From contig NZ_CP140772.1 in assembly GCF_037893185.1 (NCBI RefSeq), forward strand, positions 2,418,001 through 2,482,000: DNA of 64,000 nucleotides. The letters run 5' to 3'. The notes below the pieces were generated by a model, which was not told where the DNA came from, did not search any database, and was given only the letters and a program-made list of their open reading frames with translations. Below are positions 34,246 to 43,490 of the stretch, one piece after another (the stretch's first letter is position 1; every line of letters begins with the position of its first letter). Made by a program: the position numbers and the translations under genes. Source of the DNA: Chitinophaga sp. 180180018-3. GTDB lineage: Bacteria > Bacteroidota > Bacteroidia > Chitinophagales > Chitinophagaceae.

Positions 34246-37200
34246 ATGCAAAGAAAGGGTATTGTAAATGCCATTATGAAATTGACGACAGTTAGTATTT
34301 CGATTCTTTTGTGCTCTGTTCAATTACTGCTGGCCACTTCCGCTTATTCACAACAGTATGAAGACCGGAAAATTTCGCTGGATTTCTCCAAAGCTTCTCT
34401 TAAAACAATTTTGAATGCTATCGAGAAGAAAGCTGATGTAGTTATCATGTTTGAAGCTACTGATGCCATTAAAAAAGAAAAAGCCAGTATCGCGGTCACT
34501 GGCGCTACCGTGTCGGCTGTGCTGAACCAACTGCTGCATCCGCGGGGCTTACAATGGGACATACGTGGTAATATCATACGGTTGTACAGCGCAAAGAAAG
34601 CAGATCAGCGTGCTACAGAACCATCGCCTGCGCAGAGCAGCAGTAATAGTTCGGTGAGCACAGACCGGATCTCGGGCCGGGTTACGGATAGTACCGGCCT
34701 GCCTTTGGTAGGTGTGAACGTCCGTATAAAGGGAATGAGTAAAGGAACAATCACTGATGGTCAGGGCAACTTCCGGCTGGAAGTGCCCGGAGATGCAACA
34801 CTGGTGTTCTCCTATGTAGGATATCATGAACAGGAAGTAACCATCAATGGAAAGCAAACCATCAATATAACCCTGGTGCCGTCTACCGGTGGATTGAACG
34901 AGGTGGTAGTAGTAGGTTATGGTACCCAGAAGAAGGCAGATGTAACCGGATCTGTGGCTACGATAAACGCCGATAACCTGGCCAAAGTGCCGGTGTCGTC
35001 GGTGACCAATGCGCTGGTCGGCAAGCTGCCCGGACTCGTGGCTATACAGTCGAGCGGCCAACCCGGCATGGATGCTTCCAGCCTGAATGTACGCGGATTC
35101 GGCAATGCCCTGATCATTGTAGACGGCGTGGAATCCAACTTCAGAAACATAGATGCAAGCGAGATAGAAAGTGTATCTATCCTGAAAGACGGCGCTGCTT
35201 CTATCTATGGAGCCAGAGCCGGTAACGGGGTTATTCTTGTTACCACTAAAAGAGGCGTGGAAGGAAAGCCTACCGTTTCATTCAACGGAACGGCTACTTT
35301 ACAACGGCCTACTTACTTCCAGAAAATGCTCTCTTCCGGCGAATATACCACGCTGGCATCTGAAACCTATCTGCAGTCGGGCCAGCCGGCTAACGCGGTC
35401 CCCTACACGCAGGAGCAGATAAAAAAATATTACGAAGCTAAGGAGCCAGGTTATTATAATACCGACTGGTCTAAACAAATACTGAGGAGCTGGGCGCCTA
35501 TGCAGAATTACAATCTCTCTGTACGCGGCGGGAATAAAAATATCAGGTACTATACCTTCCTGGGCACCATGCAACAGGGCTCCTTCTGGAAAAAGAACGG
35601 TGGCGATTATAAACGCTACAACTTTCAGACAAATGTAGACGCTAACATTCTCGATAACCTCACCGTTGGCGTTACAGTGTCTAATATCATCGACAATATC
35701 AATTCAACCAACCGGCCGCAAAATGGCGGAGGATATCTTTTCGCAGACTTATACAACAACAAGCCGATGTACCCGGCCAGCCTGCCGGATCCCACCAAGA
35801 TCCCTTTCTCAGGCTCTGCTACAGGTGGCGCGCTGGTACAATCCAACAGGGAACTGGGTGGCTATTCCGATGACCACTTCCAGACATTCACGCAAAGTGT
35901 AAACATCAACTACAACTTCAAAAAATTAAAAGGACTTTCTTTAAAAGCATTCGGGAACTATACCAGGATAAATGATAATCAAAAATCATACGCCAGGCCG
36001 GTAGATCTGTGGACATATAATGTCGATACAAAACAATATTCGCTGGCTGCACAATATAATTCCAATACACAGCTTAATCAGCAGAAATCAGAGACTACTA
36101 CGCTAACAGGACAGTTTTCTATCAATTATAACAATACTTTCAATAGTGTGCACACTATCAGCGCTATGGCGTTGTATGAAGCCTATTCATATTCCTATGA
36201 TTATATTTCTGCCGGGAGAGCGAATTTTACTTTCCCTTCTCTGGATCAGATGTTTGCGGGAGATGTTAATACGGAAAGCAACAACGGAGGCGCCAGTCAA
36301 ACCGGAAGATCCAGTTATGTTGGCCGTATAAATTATGGCTACGCCAACAAATACCTGGCTCAGTTTATTCTACGTGCCGATGCTTCTGCCAAATTCCCGC
36401 CGGGCTCCAGGTGGGGCTATTTCCCCAGTGCCTCTCTGGGCTGGCGCATGGGACAGGAAAACTTCCTGAAGCACGTGTATAACCTGGATGAGCTGAAACT
36501 CCGCGCCAGCTACGGTGCTTCCGGATATGATGGCGTGGGCGACTTCCAGTACCTTTCCGGATATGGACCTACACTGATGCCGGCTCTTTTCGGCGGTGTA
36601 CCGGTAATGGGTATTGCATCACTGGGCATGCCCAATCCTAACCTGTCGTGGGAAAGAATATCTATCTACAATGCGGGCATTGAATACTCTTTTTTCAAAC
36701 GCAAACTGTATGGCGAGCTCGATGTATTCTATCGCAAGCGAAATGGTATTCCGGCAAGAAGAACTACCAGCCTTCCATCTACTTTCGGCGCCGATCTGCC
36801 ATTGGAAAACCTCAATAGTATGAGCAACCGGGGTTTTGAACTGAGTGTGGGAACGTCGGGTAAAAGTGGCGACTGGAAATGGGATGTAAGCGGTAATATC
36901 TCCTGGCAACGCGCTAAATGGGGCCATGTGGAAGAAGTGGACTATACCGATCCCGATTCCAAAAGAATCAATCAGCTCTCAGGCCAGTGGGTCGACCGTA
37001 CTTTTGGATATAAGTCAGCCGGATTGTTCACCAGCCAGGATCAGATCGATCACCTGGGTATACAATATCCCGGCAACCCTGTACTGCATCCCGGAGATGT
37101 AAAGTATGTAGACGTGAATAAAGATGGCATACTGGATTGGAAAGACCAGGTAGAAATTGGTAAAGGACAGATCCCGGAGTATATGGCAGGCCTCAATATC

Positions 37201-37644
37201 AATGTAACGTATAAGGATTTCGACTTATCCGCACTTATCCAGGGGGCATTTGGTTATTACAAGAATGTAAATCTTGGCGCCTACACAAAAACCTATTTCG
37301 ATAACCGGTGGACGGAAGCAAATAATAATCCCAATGCACTGATCCCGCGACTGGGCGGCGCCGGCACCAATGGTTTGCTTTCTGACCGGAACTTTATCAA
37401 AGCAGACTATGCAAGACTGAAAAGTATTGCCCTCGGCTATAATTTGCCAAAGTCAGTAATACAAACGATAGGTTTCCAGCATGCAAGGGTATACGTGGGT
37501 GCTACCAACATTTTTACCTTGTCGAAACTGAACAAATATGATGTTGACCCGGAATCGCCGTTCTCGGTGCAGGATGGCCAGCCAACTACGTCTTATTATC
37601 CGCAGCAGAAGACAATCATGCTGGGTGTAAATATCTCATTATAA
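34246..37644 (+). CDS. SusC-like TonB-dependent receptor with STN signalling domain
   Basis: This 1132-residue outer-membrane transporter takes up the glycan of the locus and signals to FecR. Seen: signal peptide (to about 36, ending AYSQQ); an STN domain (about 45-110: DRKISLDFSKASLKTILNAI); a carboxypeptidase-regulatory-like domain (about 145-225, ISGRVTDSTGLPLVGVNVRI); the plug with EVVVVGYGTQKKADVTGSV and SIYGARAGNGVILVTTK; and the barrel ending VNISL. The STN domain is absent from the first SusC of the window and matches the divergent ECF/FecR pair. The frame opens with a GTG at 34237; the ATG at 34246 is preferred, and one at 34276 is possible. SusD follows after 11 bp. Confidence 0.95.
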   Translation: MQRKGIVNAIMKLTTVSISILLCSVQLLLATSAYSQQYEDRKISLDFSKASLKTILNAIEKKADVVIMFEATDAIKKEKASIAVTGATVSAVLNQLLHPRGLQWDIRGNIIRLYSAKKADQRATEPSPAQSSSNSSVSTDRISGRVTDSTGLPLVGVNVRIKGMSKGTITDGQGNFRLEVPGDATLVFSYVGYHEQEVTINGKQTINITLVPSTGGLNEVVVVGYGTQKKADVTGSVATINADNLAKVPVSSVTNALVGKLPGLVAIQSSGQPGMDASSLNVRGFGNALIIVDGVESNFRNIDASEIESVSILKDGAASIYGARAGNGVILVTTKRGVEGKPTVSFNGTATLQRPTYFQKMLSSGEYTTLASETYLQSGQPANAVPYTQEQIKKYYEAKEPGYYNTDWSKQILRSWAPMQNYNLSVRGGNKNIRYYTFLGTMQQGSFWKKNGGDYKRYNFQTNVDANILDNLTVGVTVSNIIDNINSTNRPQNGGGYLFADLYNNKPMYPASLPDPTKIPFSGSATGGALVQSNRELGGYSDDHFQTFTQSVNINYNFKKLKGLSLKAFGNYTRINDNQKSYARPVDLWTYNVDTKQYSLAAQYNSNTQLNQQKSETTTLTGQFSINYNNTFNSVHTISAMALYEAYSYSYDYISAGRANFTFPSLDQMFAGDVNTESNNGGASQTGRSSYVGRINYGYANKYLAQFILRADASAKFPPGSRWGYFPSASLGWRMGQENFLKHVYNLDELKLRASYGASGYDGVGDFQYLSGYGPTLMPALFGGVPVMGIASLGMPNPNLSWERISIYNAGIEYSFFKRKLYGELDVFYRKRNGIPARRTTSLPSTFGADLPLENLNSMSNRGFELSVGTSGKSGDWKWDVSGNISWQRAKWGHVEEVDYTDPDSKRINQLSGQWVDRTFGYKSAGLFTSQDQIDHLGIQYPGNPVLHPGDVKYVDVNKDGILDWKDQVEIGKGQIPEYMAGLNINVTYKDFDLSALIQGAFGYYKNVNLGAYTKTYFDNRWTEANNNPNALIPRLGGAGTNGLLSDRNFIKADYARLKSIALGYNLPKSVIQTIGFQHARVYVGATNIFTLSKLNKYDVDPESPFSVQDGQPTTSYYPQQKTIMLGVNISL

Positions 37645-37655
37645 AATCGAATTGG

Positions 37656-39467
37656 ATGAACCGGATTATTCTATTTTTTATCTCGGCATTAGCTATACTT
37701 TCTTCCTGCCAGAAATCATTACTGGACAAGCAGCCTTTAGACAGGATAGCCGACAATACCGTATGGAATGATGTTAAAAGTATAGATGCAAATCTTGCCG
37801 GGTGTTACAGCATGATGAGCGTTTTTGAGAATGAAACCCCGGATAAATATGTAAGTATCAGGCCTGGCGTTGGCTGGACAACAGAAGCACAGGTGGGTGC
37901 TACACTCATCAACAACATCACCGATGAAGCTACCTGGGGAATGTATCCCAACTGGTTCAATTTCAGATCCAGTGGCGTAACCATCAATGGCGGCCTGTTG
38001 GAATGGTGGGACAATGCCTATATTATCCTTCGTCAGCTGAACGATTTTATAGAACGGGTACCTAAATCTCCTATCGATGCTGATAGCAAAAAACGGATGG
38101 TAGCAGAAGCCCGTTTCCTGCGGGCATTCAATTACTTCTCGATGGTAAAGCGTTACGGCGGTGTGCCGATTATTACGAAGGTACAATCGCTCACTGATCC
38201 TAAGGATGAACTGTATCCGAAACGCAATTCAGAAAAAGAAGTATACGATTTTGTGATCAATGAAATGAACGAGGCTTATAAAGATCTTCCCGCCACGCCT
38301 GTTTCGGGCCGTGCCTCAAAGTATGCCGCATTGGCATTGCTGTCGCGCGCTGCCTTGTATGCCGGAAGTATCGCAGAATATGGTACCATACAGCTGAATG
38401 GGTTGCTGGGTATTCCTGCCTCCGAAGCCCAGGGATATTATCAGAAATGTTATGATGCATCGAAGATCATTATGAGCGATGGGGTTTGCGGATTGTATAC
38501 TGCCGATGCTGATAAAGTGAAAAATTTCAGGAATATTTTCCTGGTGAAAAACAACCCGGAAGCCATATTCATTGTGGCACACAATGGTAAAGACATGATC
38601 TTTTCCGGTGGTAATGGCTGGTACTACGATTTTATGCAGGGGCCTATGCCCAATGCCTGGTATAACGGTAACCAGAATATGCCTTATTTGTCGTTTATCG
38701 CTTCTACTTTTGAGAAGACCGATGGCACAGCGCCAGATTTGTCCACCGCCACATTAACCGGTAAGCTTTGGGGCGATGATGAGTTATGGGCTGGTATGGA
38801 GCCACGTTTTTTTGCCACGATCTACACCAATGGTACGCCCTGGAAGGGATCTCCGATCGACTGGCATGCCGCTTTAAAAGTGAATGGGCAATATTATACC
38901 GATCCCCATGGTGCTTATCAGGGCACGCCGTATCTCGGTTTGCAGGCGCAAAAGCTGGGTGGTTATACCAGTTTCGGGGTATTGAAATACCTGGATGAGA
39001 ATCACAACAACATGGTATATGATTTCGCTTCCAGCCAGGACTGGATTGTATTCCGGTTCGGAGAAGTATTGCTGAACTATGCTGAAGCAGCCTTTAAACT
39101 GAATAAGCCTGCCGACGCGCTGGATGCAGTTAACCGCATACGCGCAAGGGCAGGAGTGGCTCCCCGGGGAGCTATTACCTTTGAGCTGATTCAGAAAGAA
39201 CGCAAAGTGGAGCTGGCCTATGAAGGAGAACGGTATTGGGATCTCCGCCGCTGGCGCATCGCCACTTCCGTACTCACCAAACGTGAAACAGGGTTGAGAT
39301 ATATCCGCGACTATGCTTCCGGCAAGCTGGAGCTGCAGGTACTGCCATTTGCTGATGGTGGAGCCAATGTGAAACCGGTGTTTGAACCGTACAACTATTA
39401 TCTGCCCATCACCAAGGCAAGAACACAGCAGAACCCTAACCTGGTAGAGAATCCCGGCTATAATTAA
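37656..39467 (+). CDS. SusD/RagB-like glycan-binding lipoprotein
   Basis: This 603-residue surface lipoprotein (lipobox LSSC) caps the SusC channel encoded 11 bp upstream. Seen: KSLLDKQPLDRIADNTVW, helices with VAEARFLRAFNYFSMVKRYGG, NRIRARAGV and the conserved C-terminal ELAYEGERYWDLRRWR. At 603 residues it is longer than the SusD at 7469-8980 (503), with an extra glycine/Trp/Asn-rich middle part (about 310-400) that probably shapes the binding face. It is the second gene of a locus that continues with hydrolases on the same strand. Confidence 0.95.
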   Translation: MNRIILFFISALAILSSCQKSLLDKQPLDRIADNTVWNDVKSIDANLAGCYSMMSVFENETPDKYVSIRPGVGWTTEAQVGATLINNITDEATWGMYPNWFNFRSSGVTINGGLLEWWDNAYIILRQLNDFIERVPKSPIDADSKKRMVAEARFLRAFNYFSMVKRYGGVPIITKVQSLTDPKDELYPKRNSEKEVYDFVINEMNEAYKDLPATPVSGRASKYAALALLSRAALYAGSIAEYGTIQLNGLLGIPASEAQGYYQKCYDASKIIMSDGVCGLYTADADKVKNFRNIFLVKNNPEAIFIVAHNGKDMIFSGGNGWYYDFMQGPMPNAWYNGNQNMPYLSFIASTFEKTDGTAPDLSTATLTGKLWGDDELWAGMEPRFFATIYTNGTPWKGSPIDWHAALKVNGQYYTDPHGAYQGTPYLGLQAQKLGGYTSFGVLKYLDENHNNMVYDFASSQDWIVFRFGEVLLNYAEAAFKLNKPADALDAVNRIRARAGVAPRGAITFELIQKERKVELAYEGERYWDLRRWRIATSVLTKRETGLRYIRDYASGKLELQVLPFADGGANVKPVFEPYNYYLPITKARTQQNPNLVENPGYN

Positions 39468-39489
39468 TCTTTATCCATAAGTTATACAA

Positions 39490-40764
39490 ATGAAGAAAGT
39501 TTATATACTGACCCTGGCGCTGTGGTCCGGAATGATGCTACCGGCGCTGGGGCAGCATGTGTCTGCAGGATACGATGGCACGCCGGAGAAAATAACTTCA
39601 AAAGGCGATATTCCAAGGCTGGCATGGTATAGCGTGCCAGCCGGCGAAACAACCTTACAGCGATACCGGGAACTTAAAGATGCCGGCATTACCGTCAACT
39701 TCTCCTTTTTTTCTACTATGAAGGATGCAGAAAAGTCGCTGGACGTAGCACAACAGGCGGGCATTAAAGTAGTGCTTTCCTGCCCTGAGCTGAAAACCAA
39801 TCCGGAAGCTACAGTGAAGAAGTTCATGAATCATCCGGCCCTTGCCGGCTATTTCTTAAAGGATGAGCCTTCACGCGTTGAGTTTGCAGAACTGGCCAAA
39901 TGGGCCGCCAGCATACAGGCGGTAGATAACCGGCACTACTGCTACCTGAATACACTTCCCATTTATGCAGAGAACTGGCAGTTCGAAACAGGTAAGGAAG
40001 AAGATGCAGCGGTGAAAACCACCTATAGGCAATATCTTACTTCTTTCATCAAAGAAGTGCCCATGCCCTTCATTAGCTATGATGCCTATTGCATTATCGG
40101 CGATAGTTTGCGTGCGAACTACTACGAAAACCTCGAGATTGTAGCAGAGGAAACCCGGAATGCTCACAAAAATTTCTGGGCATTCGGCCTCACGACTGCA
40201 TCTTCTGTTCCCGTGAATTATCCGCCGCCAACCCTGGCAGAACTGCGTTTTCAGATCTATAGCATATTGGCTTATGGCGCGCAGGGAGTGCAATATTTCA
40301 CATACTGGACGCCCAGCCCCGATGAAAATAACCCCTGGGATTTCCACAAAGGTCCCATCGGCCTGGATGGCAAACGTACCGTGATATACGACCGGCTCAG
40401 GCAAATGAACGAAGAGGTGAAGAATTTATCAGGCGTGTTTTATGGCGGTAAAGTACTTGCTGTCAGACATGTTGGCGAATCAGTTCCTAAGGGTACAAAA
40501 CGGTTGCAGAAGCTGCCGCCCGGATTCAGGGTACTGGATACGCATGGAGCAGGCGCGCTGGTGTCTGCAATCGAAAACGGCGACCATATTTTTGTGGTGA
40601 TCGTGAACCGGAGCTTTAAGAAAAGTATGGAGCTGACTGTATTTGGAGACGATAACCTGAAAAAAGTACTGAAAGACGGAACCGTGGTTCCTGCCAATGT
40701 ATACACGCCTACTATGGAAGTTGATCCCGGTGATGCGGCTATTTATAGGATGCCGGCACGATGA
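39490..40764 (+). CDS. Exported TIM-barrel-like protein with KDEP motif, putative glycoside hydrolase
   Basis: This 424-residue protein has a signal peptide (to about 22) and reads as a (beta/alpha)8 barrel with a short C-terminal beta domain. Strand-like segments with PRLAWYSVP, AGITVNFSFF and IKVVLSCPE lead to HPALAGYFLKDEPS, where E126 is in the place of the acid/base in the NEP motif of clan GH-A hydrolases. Later strands include FISYDAYCI, FWAFGLT and GVQYFTYWTP. It is related to the next two genes (shared KDEP and the YSxLAYG...FTYxTP pattern) but is more divergent. It lies 22 bp after SusD. I cannot place it in a numbered family. Substrate and activity are inferred from the locus. Confidence 0.7.
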   Translation: MKKVYILTLALWSGMMLPALGQHVSAGYDGTPEKITSKGDIPRLAWYSVPAGETTLQRYRELKDAGITVNFSFFSTMKDAEKSLDVAQQAGIKVVLSCPELKTNPEATVKKFMNHPALAGYFLKDEPSRVEFAELAKWAASIQAVDNRHYCYLNTLPIYAENWQFETGKEEDAAVKTTYRQYLTSFIKEVPMPFISYDAYCIIGDSLRANYYENLEIVAEETRNAHKNFWAFGLTTASSVPVNYPPPTLAELRFQIYSILAYGAQGVQYFTYWTPSPDENNPWDFHKGPIGLDGKRTVIYDRLRQMNEEVKNLSGVFYGGKVLAVRHVGESVPKGTKRLQKLPPGFRVLDTHGAGALVSAIENGDHIFVVIVNRSFKKSMELTVFGDDNLKKVLKDGTVVPANVYTPTMEVDPGDAAIYRMPAR

Positions 40765-40797
40765 CACACAAATATTATTAATAAACTAACGCAGAAT

Positions 40798-42093
40798 ATG
40801 AAATCATTTTTAGTGATCATTGCTTTTTTCATGGTTATGATGGCCTGTAAAAAAAGTGATCAGTCTCCTTTGGATACCGCGCCCAAGCCTCCTGAGTGGG
40901 CAACGTCGGGTTCAGATACCGCTAATATCCTGATTGGAGTTTTTTTTCCTCCGCTATGGGCCTACGTAAATGATCAGCAATTCCAGCGGCTTGGAGGATC
41001 CGGGGTAGATATGCTGCAATATGTGATTACCTATACAGAAAGTCAGAATCTTACTATACTCGACAAATGTGCGGCTAATCATATGAAGGCAATCATTTTT
41101 GATGGAAGGGTGTATGGATCTGATAACGATATTGCCGCAATGGTTAAAACATATAGTAGTCACCCTGGCCTGGGAGGATATTACATTAAAGACGAGCCAG
41201 CCCCCGATACCCTGAATTGGGCGGCCAGGATATACAGGAAAATTCTTTCCTACGATACTGTCCATATTCCCCACGTAAATCTTTCGCCCAGTATTGCGAG
41301 CTATTTTGCAGGGATGAACTATGAAACAGATTATATGACCCGTTGGATCAATAGTGTGGGGAGCCGGGGCCTGAAATACCTGTCCACGGATTTTTATCCG
41401 TTTCTCGCAAGCGGAACTATTGATAACAGATATTATTCCGAATTAGACAGGCTAAGGCGGGTGGCGCTGGCTAATTCCAATATAAAAACTTCTGCTTACC
41501 TGCAGTCGGTCGGAATTGCCGGGGTTTACCGCAGGCCTAATGCCAATGAGCTTACTTATAATGTGTATTCTATGCTGGCATATGGAATCAAACATCCGGT
41601 ATGGTTCACCTATTTCACGCCCACTCATGCGGAAGATCCTACTGCAACATTTACAAACGCGATTATAACGCCTGCGGGAGATACCACCGACCTGTTTAAT
41701 CCATTCGTAAAACTAAACAGCGAGATGAAGAACCTGGGAAACAGGCTGGCAAAATTAGCCGTGTACGATGTTTATCATACAGGGCCCAGTACCCCCGACG
41801 GTGTGGAAACGCTGCCAGGCAACTATTTCCTGCAACCTGTTAACGGGAATAACGATCTGATTCTTACCCGCTGTAAAAACTGGTATGAAGGAAAAGGGAG
41901 GAATTATACCATGATCGTAAATAAATCACTCAGGCAAAGCAAAAGCATCACTTTTAACGTGGCAGGAGAAGTTACCTATGTAGGAGAAATTTCCAAAACG
42001 AATGGCGCAGAGAACAAGGTAACCATTACAAACAGGCAGGTCACCCTGGACTTTGCTCCCGGAGAAGGCCGCCTGCTCTGCTTCAATCTGTAG
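40798..42093 (+). CDS. KDEP-motif lipoprotein, putative glycoside hydrolase (tandem copy 1)
   Basis: This 431-residue lipoprotein (lipobox MMAC, Cys17) has the same barrel-like layout as the preceding gene: DTANILIGVFFPPLWAY, then DMLQYVITYTESQ, KAIIFDGRVYGSD, GGYYIKDEPAPDTLNWAAR with E133, LKYLSTDFYPF and VWFTYFTP. The C-terminal part looks like a small beta domain with NYTMIVNKSLRQSKSI. It is roughly 80 percent identical by eye to the gene at 42170-43483. The lipid anchor suggests a surface enzyme or binding protein acting before uptake. The family is not recognised; a cell-surface glycan-binding role cannot be excluded because I cannot identify the second catalytic carboxylate. Confidence 0.72.
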   Translation: MKSFLVIIAFFMVMMACKKSDQSPLDTAPKPPEWATSGSDTANILIGVFFPPLWAYVNDQQFQRLGGSGVDMLQYVITYTESQNLTILDKCAANHMKAIIFDGRVYGSDNDIAAMVKTYSSHPGLGGYYIKDEPAPDTLNWAARIYRKILSYDTVHIPHVNLSPSIASYFAGMNYETDYMTRWINSVGSRGLKYLSTDFYPFLASGTIDNRYYSELDRLRRVALANSNIKTSAYLQSVGIAGVYRRPNANELTYNVYSMLAYGIKHPVWFTYFTPTHAEDPTATFTNAIITPAGDTTDLFNPFVKLNSEMKNLGNRLAKLAVYDVYHTGPSTPDGVETLPGNYFLQPVNGNNDLILTRCKNWYEGKGRNYTMIVNKSLRQSKSITFNVAGEVTYVGEISKTNGAENKVTITNRQVTLDFAPGEGRLLCFNL

Positions 42094-42169
42094 TTAAAAC
42101 ATGCTCAGGACGCTACTTCCACTATTTAGGTACATATATCAATGATCACCCACTAAATAATCCTGAAAT

Positions 42170-43483
42170 ATGAGACAGTCTTTAACAATTCTTGCCATTT
42201 GCATTATTACCATGGCCTGCCAAAAAAACAACCTGTCGCCGCTGGAGAAAAAAACAGCAGCAACAGTAGCAGGCACCAATGCATCACAGTTGTCAATGTT
42301 GAGTTTGGATACCTCTAATATTTTGATCGGCGTTTATTGGCCGCCTACCTGGGACTATGTGAATGATTTGCAGTTCCAGCGGCTCGGCCGGACAGGGGTA
42401 GACATGCTGCAATATGTGATTACCTATACGGAAAGTCAGAATCTTACCATATTAGGTAAATGTTCTTCCAATAACCTGAGGGCGATTATTTTTGATGGAA
42501 GGGTGTATGGGTCTGATACTGATATCGCCGGAATGGTGAATGCCTATAGCGCCAACCCCGGGCTGGGTGGCTATTATATCAAAGACGAGCCTGCACCGGA
42601 TACGCTGAACTGGGCTGCAAGAATTTACAATAAAATCTTGTCTTATGACGCCGTTCATATCCCGCACGTGAATCTGCTACCAAGTATCTCTAGCTATTTT
42701 ACCAGCATCAATTACGAAACGGATTATATGCAAAAGTGGATCAATCTGGTGGGTAGCACCAACCTGAAGTACCTGTCTACCGACATTTATCCCTTTATGG
42801 CTAATGGTACTTTTGATAACAGGTATTATACAGAACTGGACCGGCTAAGACGTGTGGCACTGGCAAACTCCAATATAAAAACTTCTGCCTACCTGCAATC
42901 GGTAGGGATTGCCGGAGTTTACAGGCGTCCTAATGCCAACGAGCTTACCTATAATGTGTACTCCATGCTGGCGTATGGCATTAAATACCCGGCCTGGTTT
43001 ACTTATTTCACTCCACCGAATGATCCTAACGAAACATTTACCAACGCAATTATAACGCCCACAGGAGATACCACCGATCTGTTCAACCCGTTTGTAAAAT
43101 TAAACAAAGAGATGAAAGCGCTGGGAAACAGATTGGCAAAATTAGCCGTGTATGATGTATATCACACCGGGCCTAATACACCAACTGGCGTAGAAACGCT
43201 TCCATCCAATTATTTTATTCAACCTTCAAATAGTACCAACGATCTGATACTTGCACAATGCAAAAACTGGTATGAAGGAACCGGAAGGAATTATACGATG
43301 ATCGTGAATAAATCATTAACGCAAAGCAAGACTATTACCTTTAATATTGCCGGATGGATTACCTATATGGGTGAGATTTCCAAAACGAATGGAACAGAAA
43401 GCCAGGTACCGACTCCAAATTATCAGGTTACACTAACTTTCGCTCCCGGAGAAGGCCGCCTGTTCTGCTTTAACCCGTATTAA
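42170..43483 (+). CDS. KDEP-motif lipoprotein, putative glycoside hydrolase (tandem copy 2)
   Basis: This 437-residue lipoprotein (lipobox TMAC, Cys17) is a close duplicate of the gene just upstream. Landmarks are conserved: ILIGVYWPPTWDY, DMLQYVITYTESQNLTIL, GLGGYYIKDEPAPDTLNWAA with E140, LKYLSTDIYPF and WFTYFTP. The N-terminal linker after the lipidated Cys is different (rich in Thr, Ala and Ser), and the C-terminal half has more substitutions than the middle. One 51-residue block is identical in the two proteins although 21 codons differ. It lies 76 bp after copy 1 and only 7 bp before the GH78 gene. Confidence 0.72.
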   Translation: MRQSLTILAICIITMACQKNNLSPLEKKTAATVAGTNASQLSMLSLDTSNILIGVYWPPTWDYVNDLQFQRLGRTGVDMLQYVITYTESQNLTILGKCSSNNLRAIIFDGRVYGSDTDIAGMVNAYSANPGLGGYYIKDEPAPDTLNWAARIYNKILSYDAVHIPHVNLLPSISSYFTSINYETDYMQKWINLVGSTNLKYLSTDIYPFMANGTFDNRYYTELDRLRRVALANSNIKTSAYLQSVGIAGVYRRPNANELTYNVYSMLAYGIKYPAWFTYFTPPNDPNETFTNAIITPTGDTTDLFNPFVKLNKEMKALGNRLAKLAVYDVYHTGPNTPTGVETLPSNYFIQPSNSTNDLILAQCKNWYEGTGRNYTMIVNKSLTQSKTITFNIAGWITYMGEISKTNGTESQVPTPNYQVTLTFAPGEGRLFCFNPY

Positions 43484-43490
43484 ACTTTAT

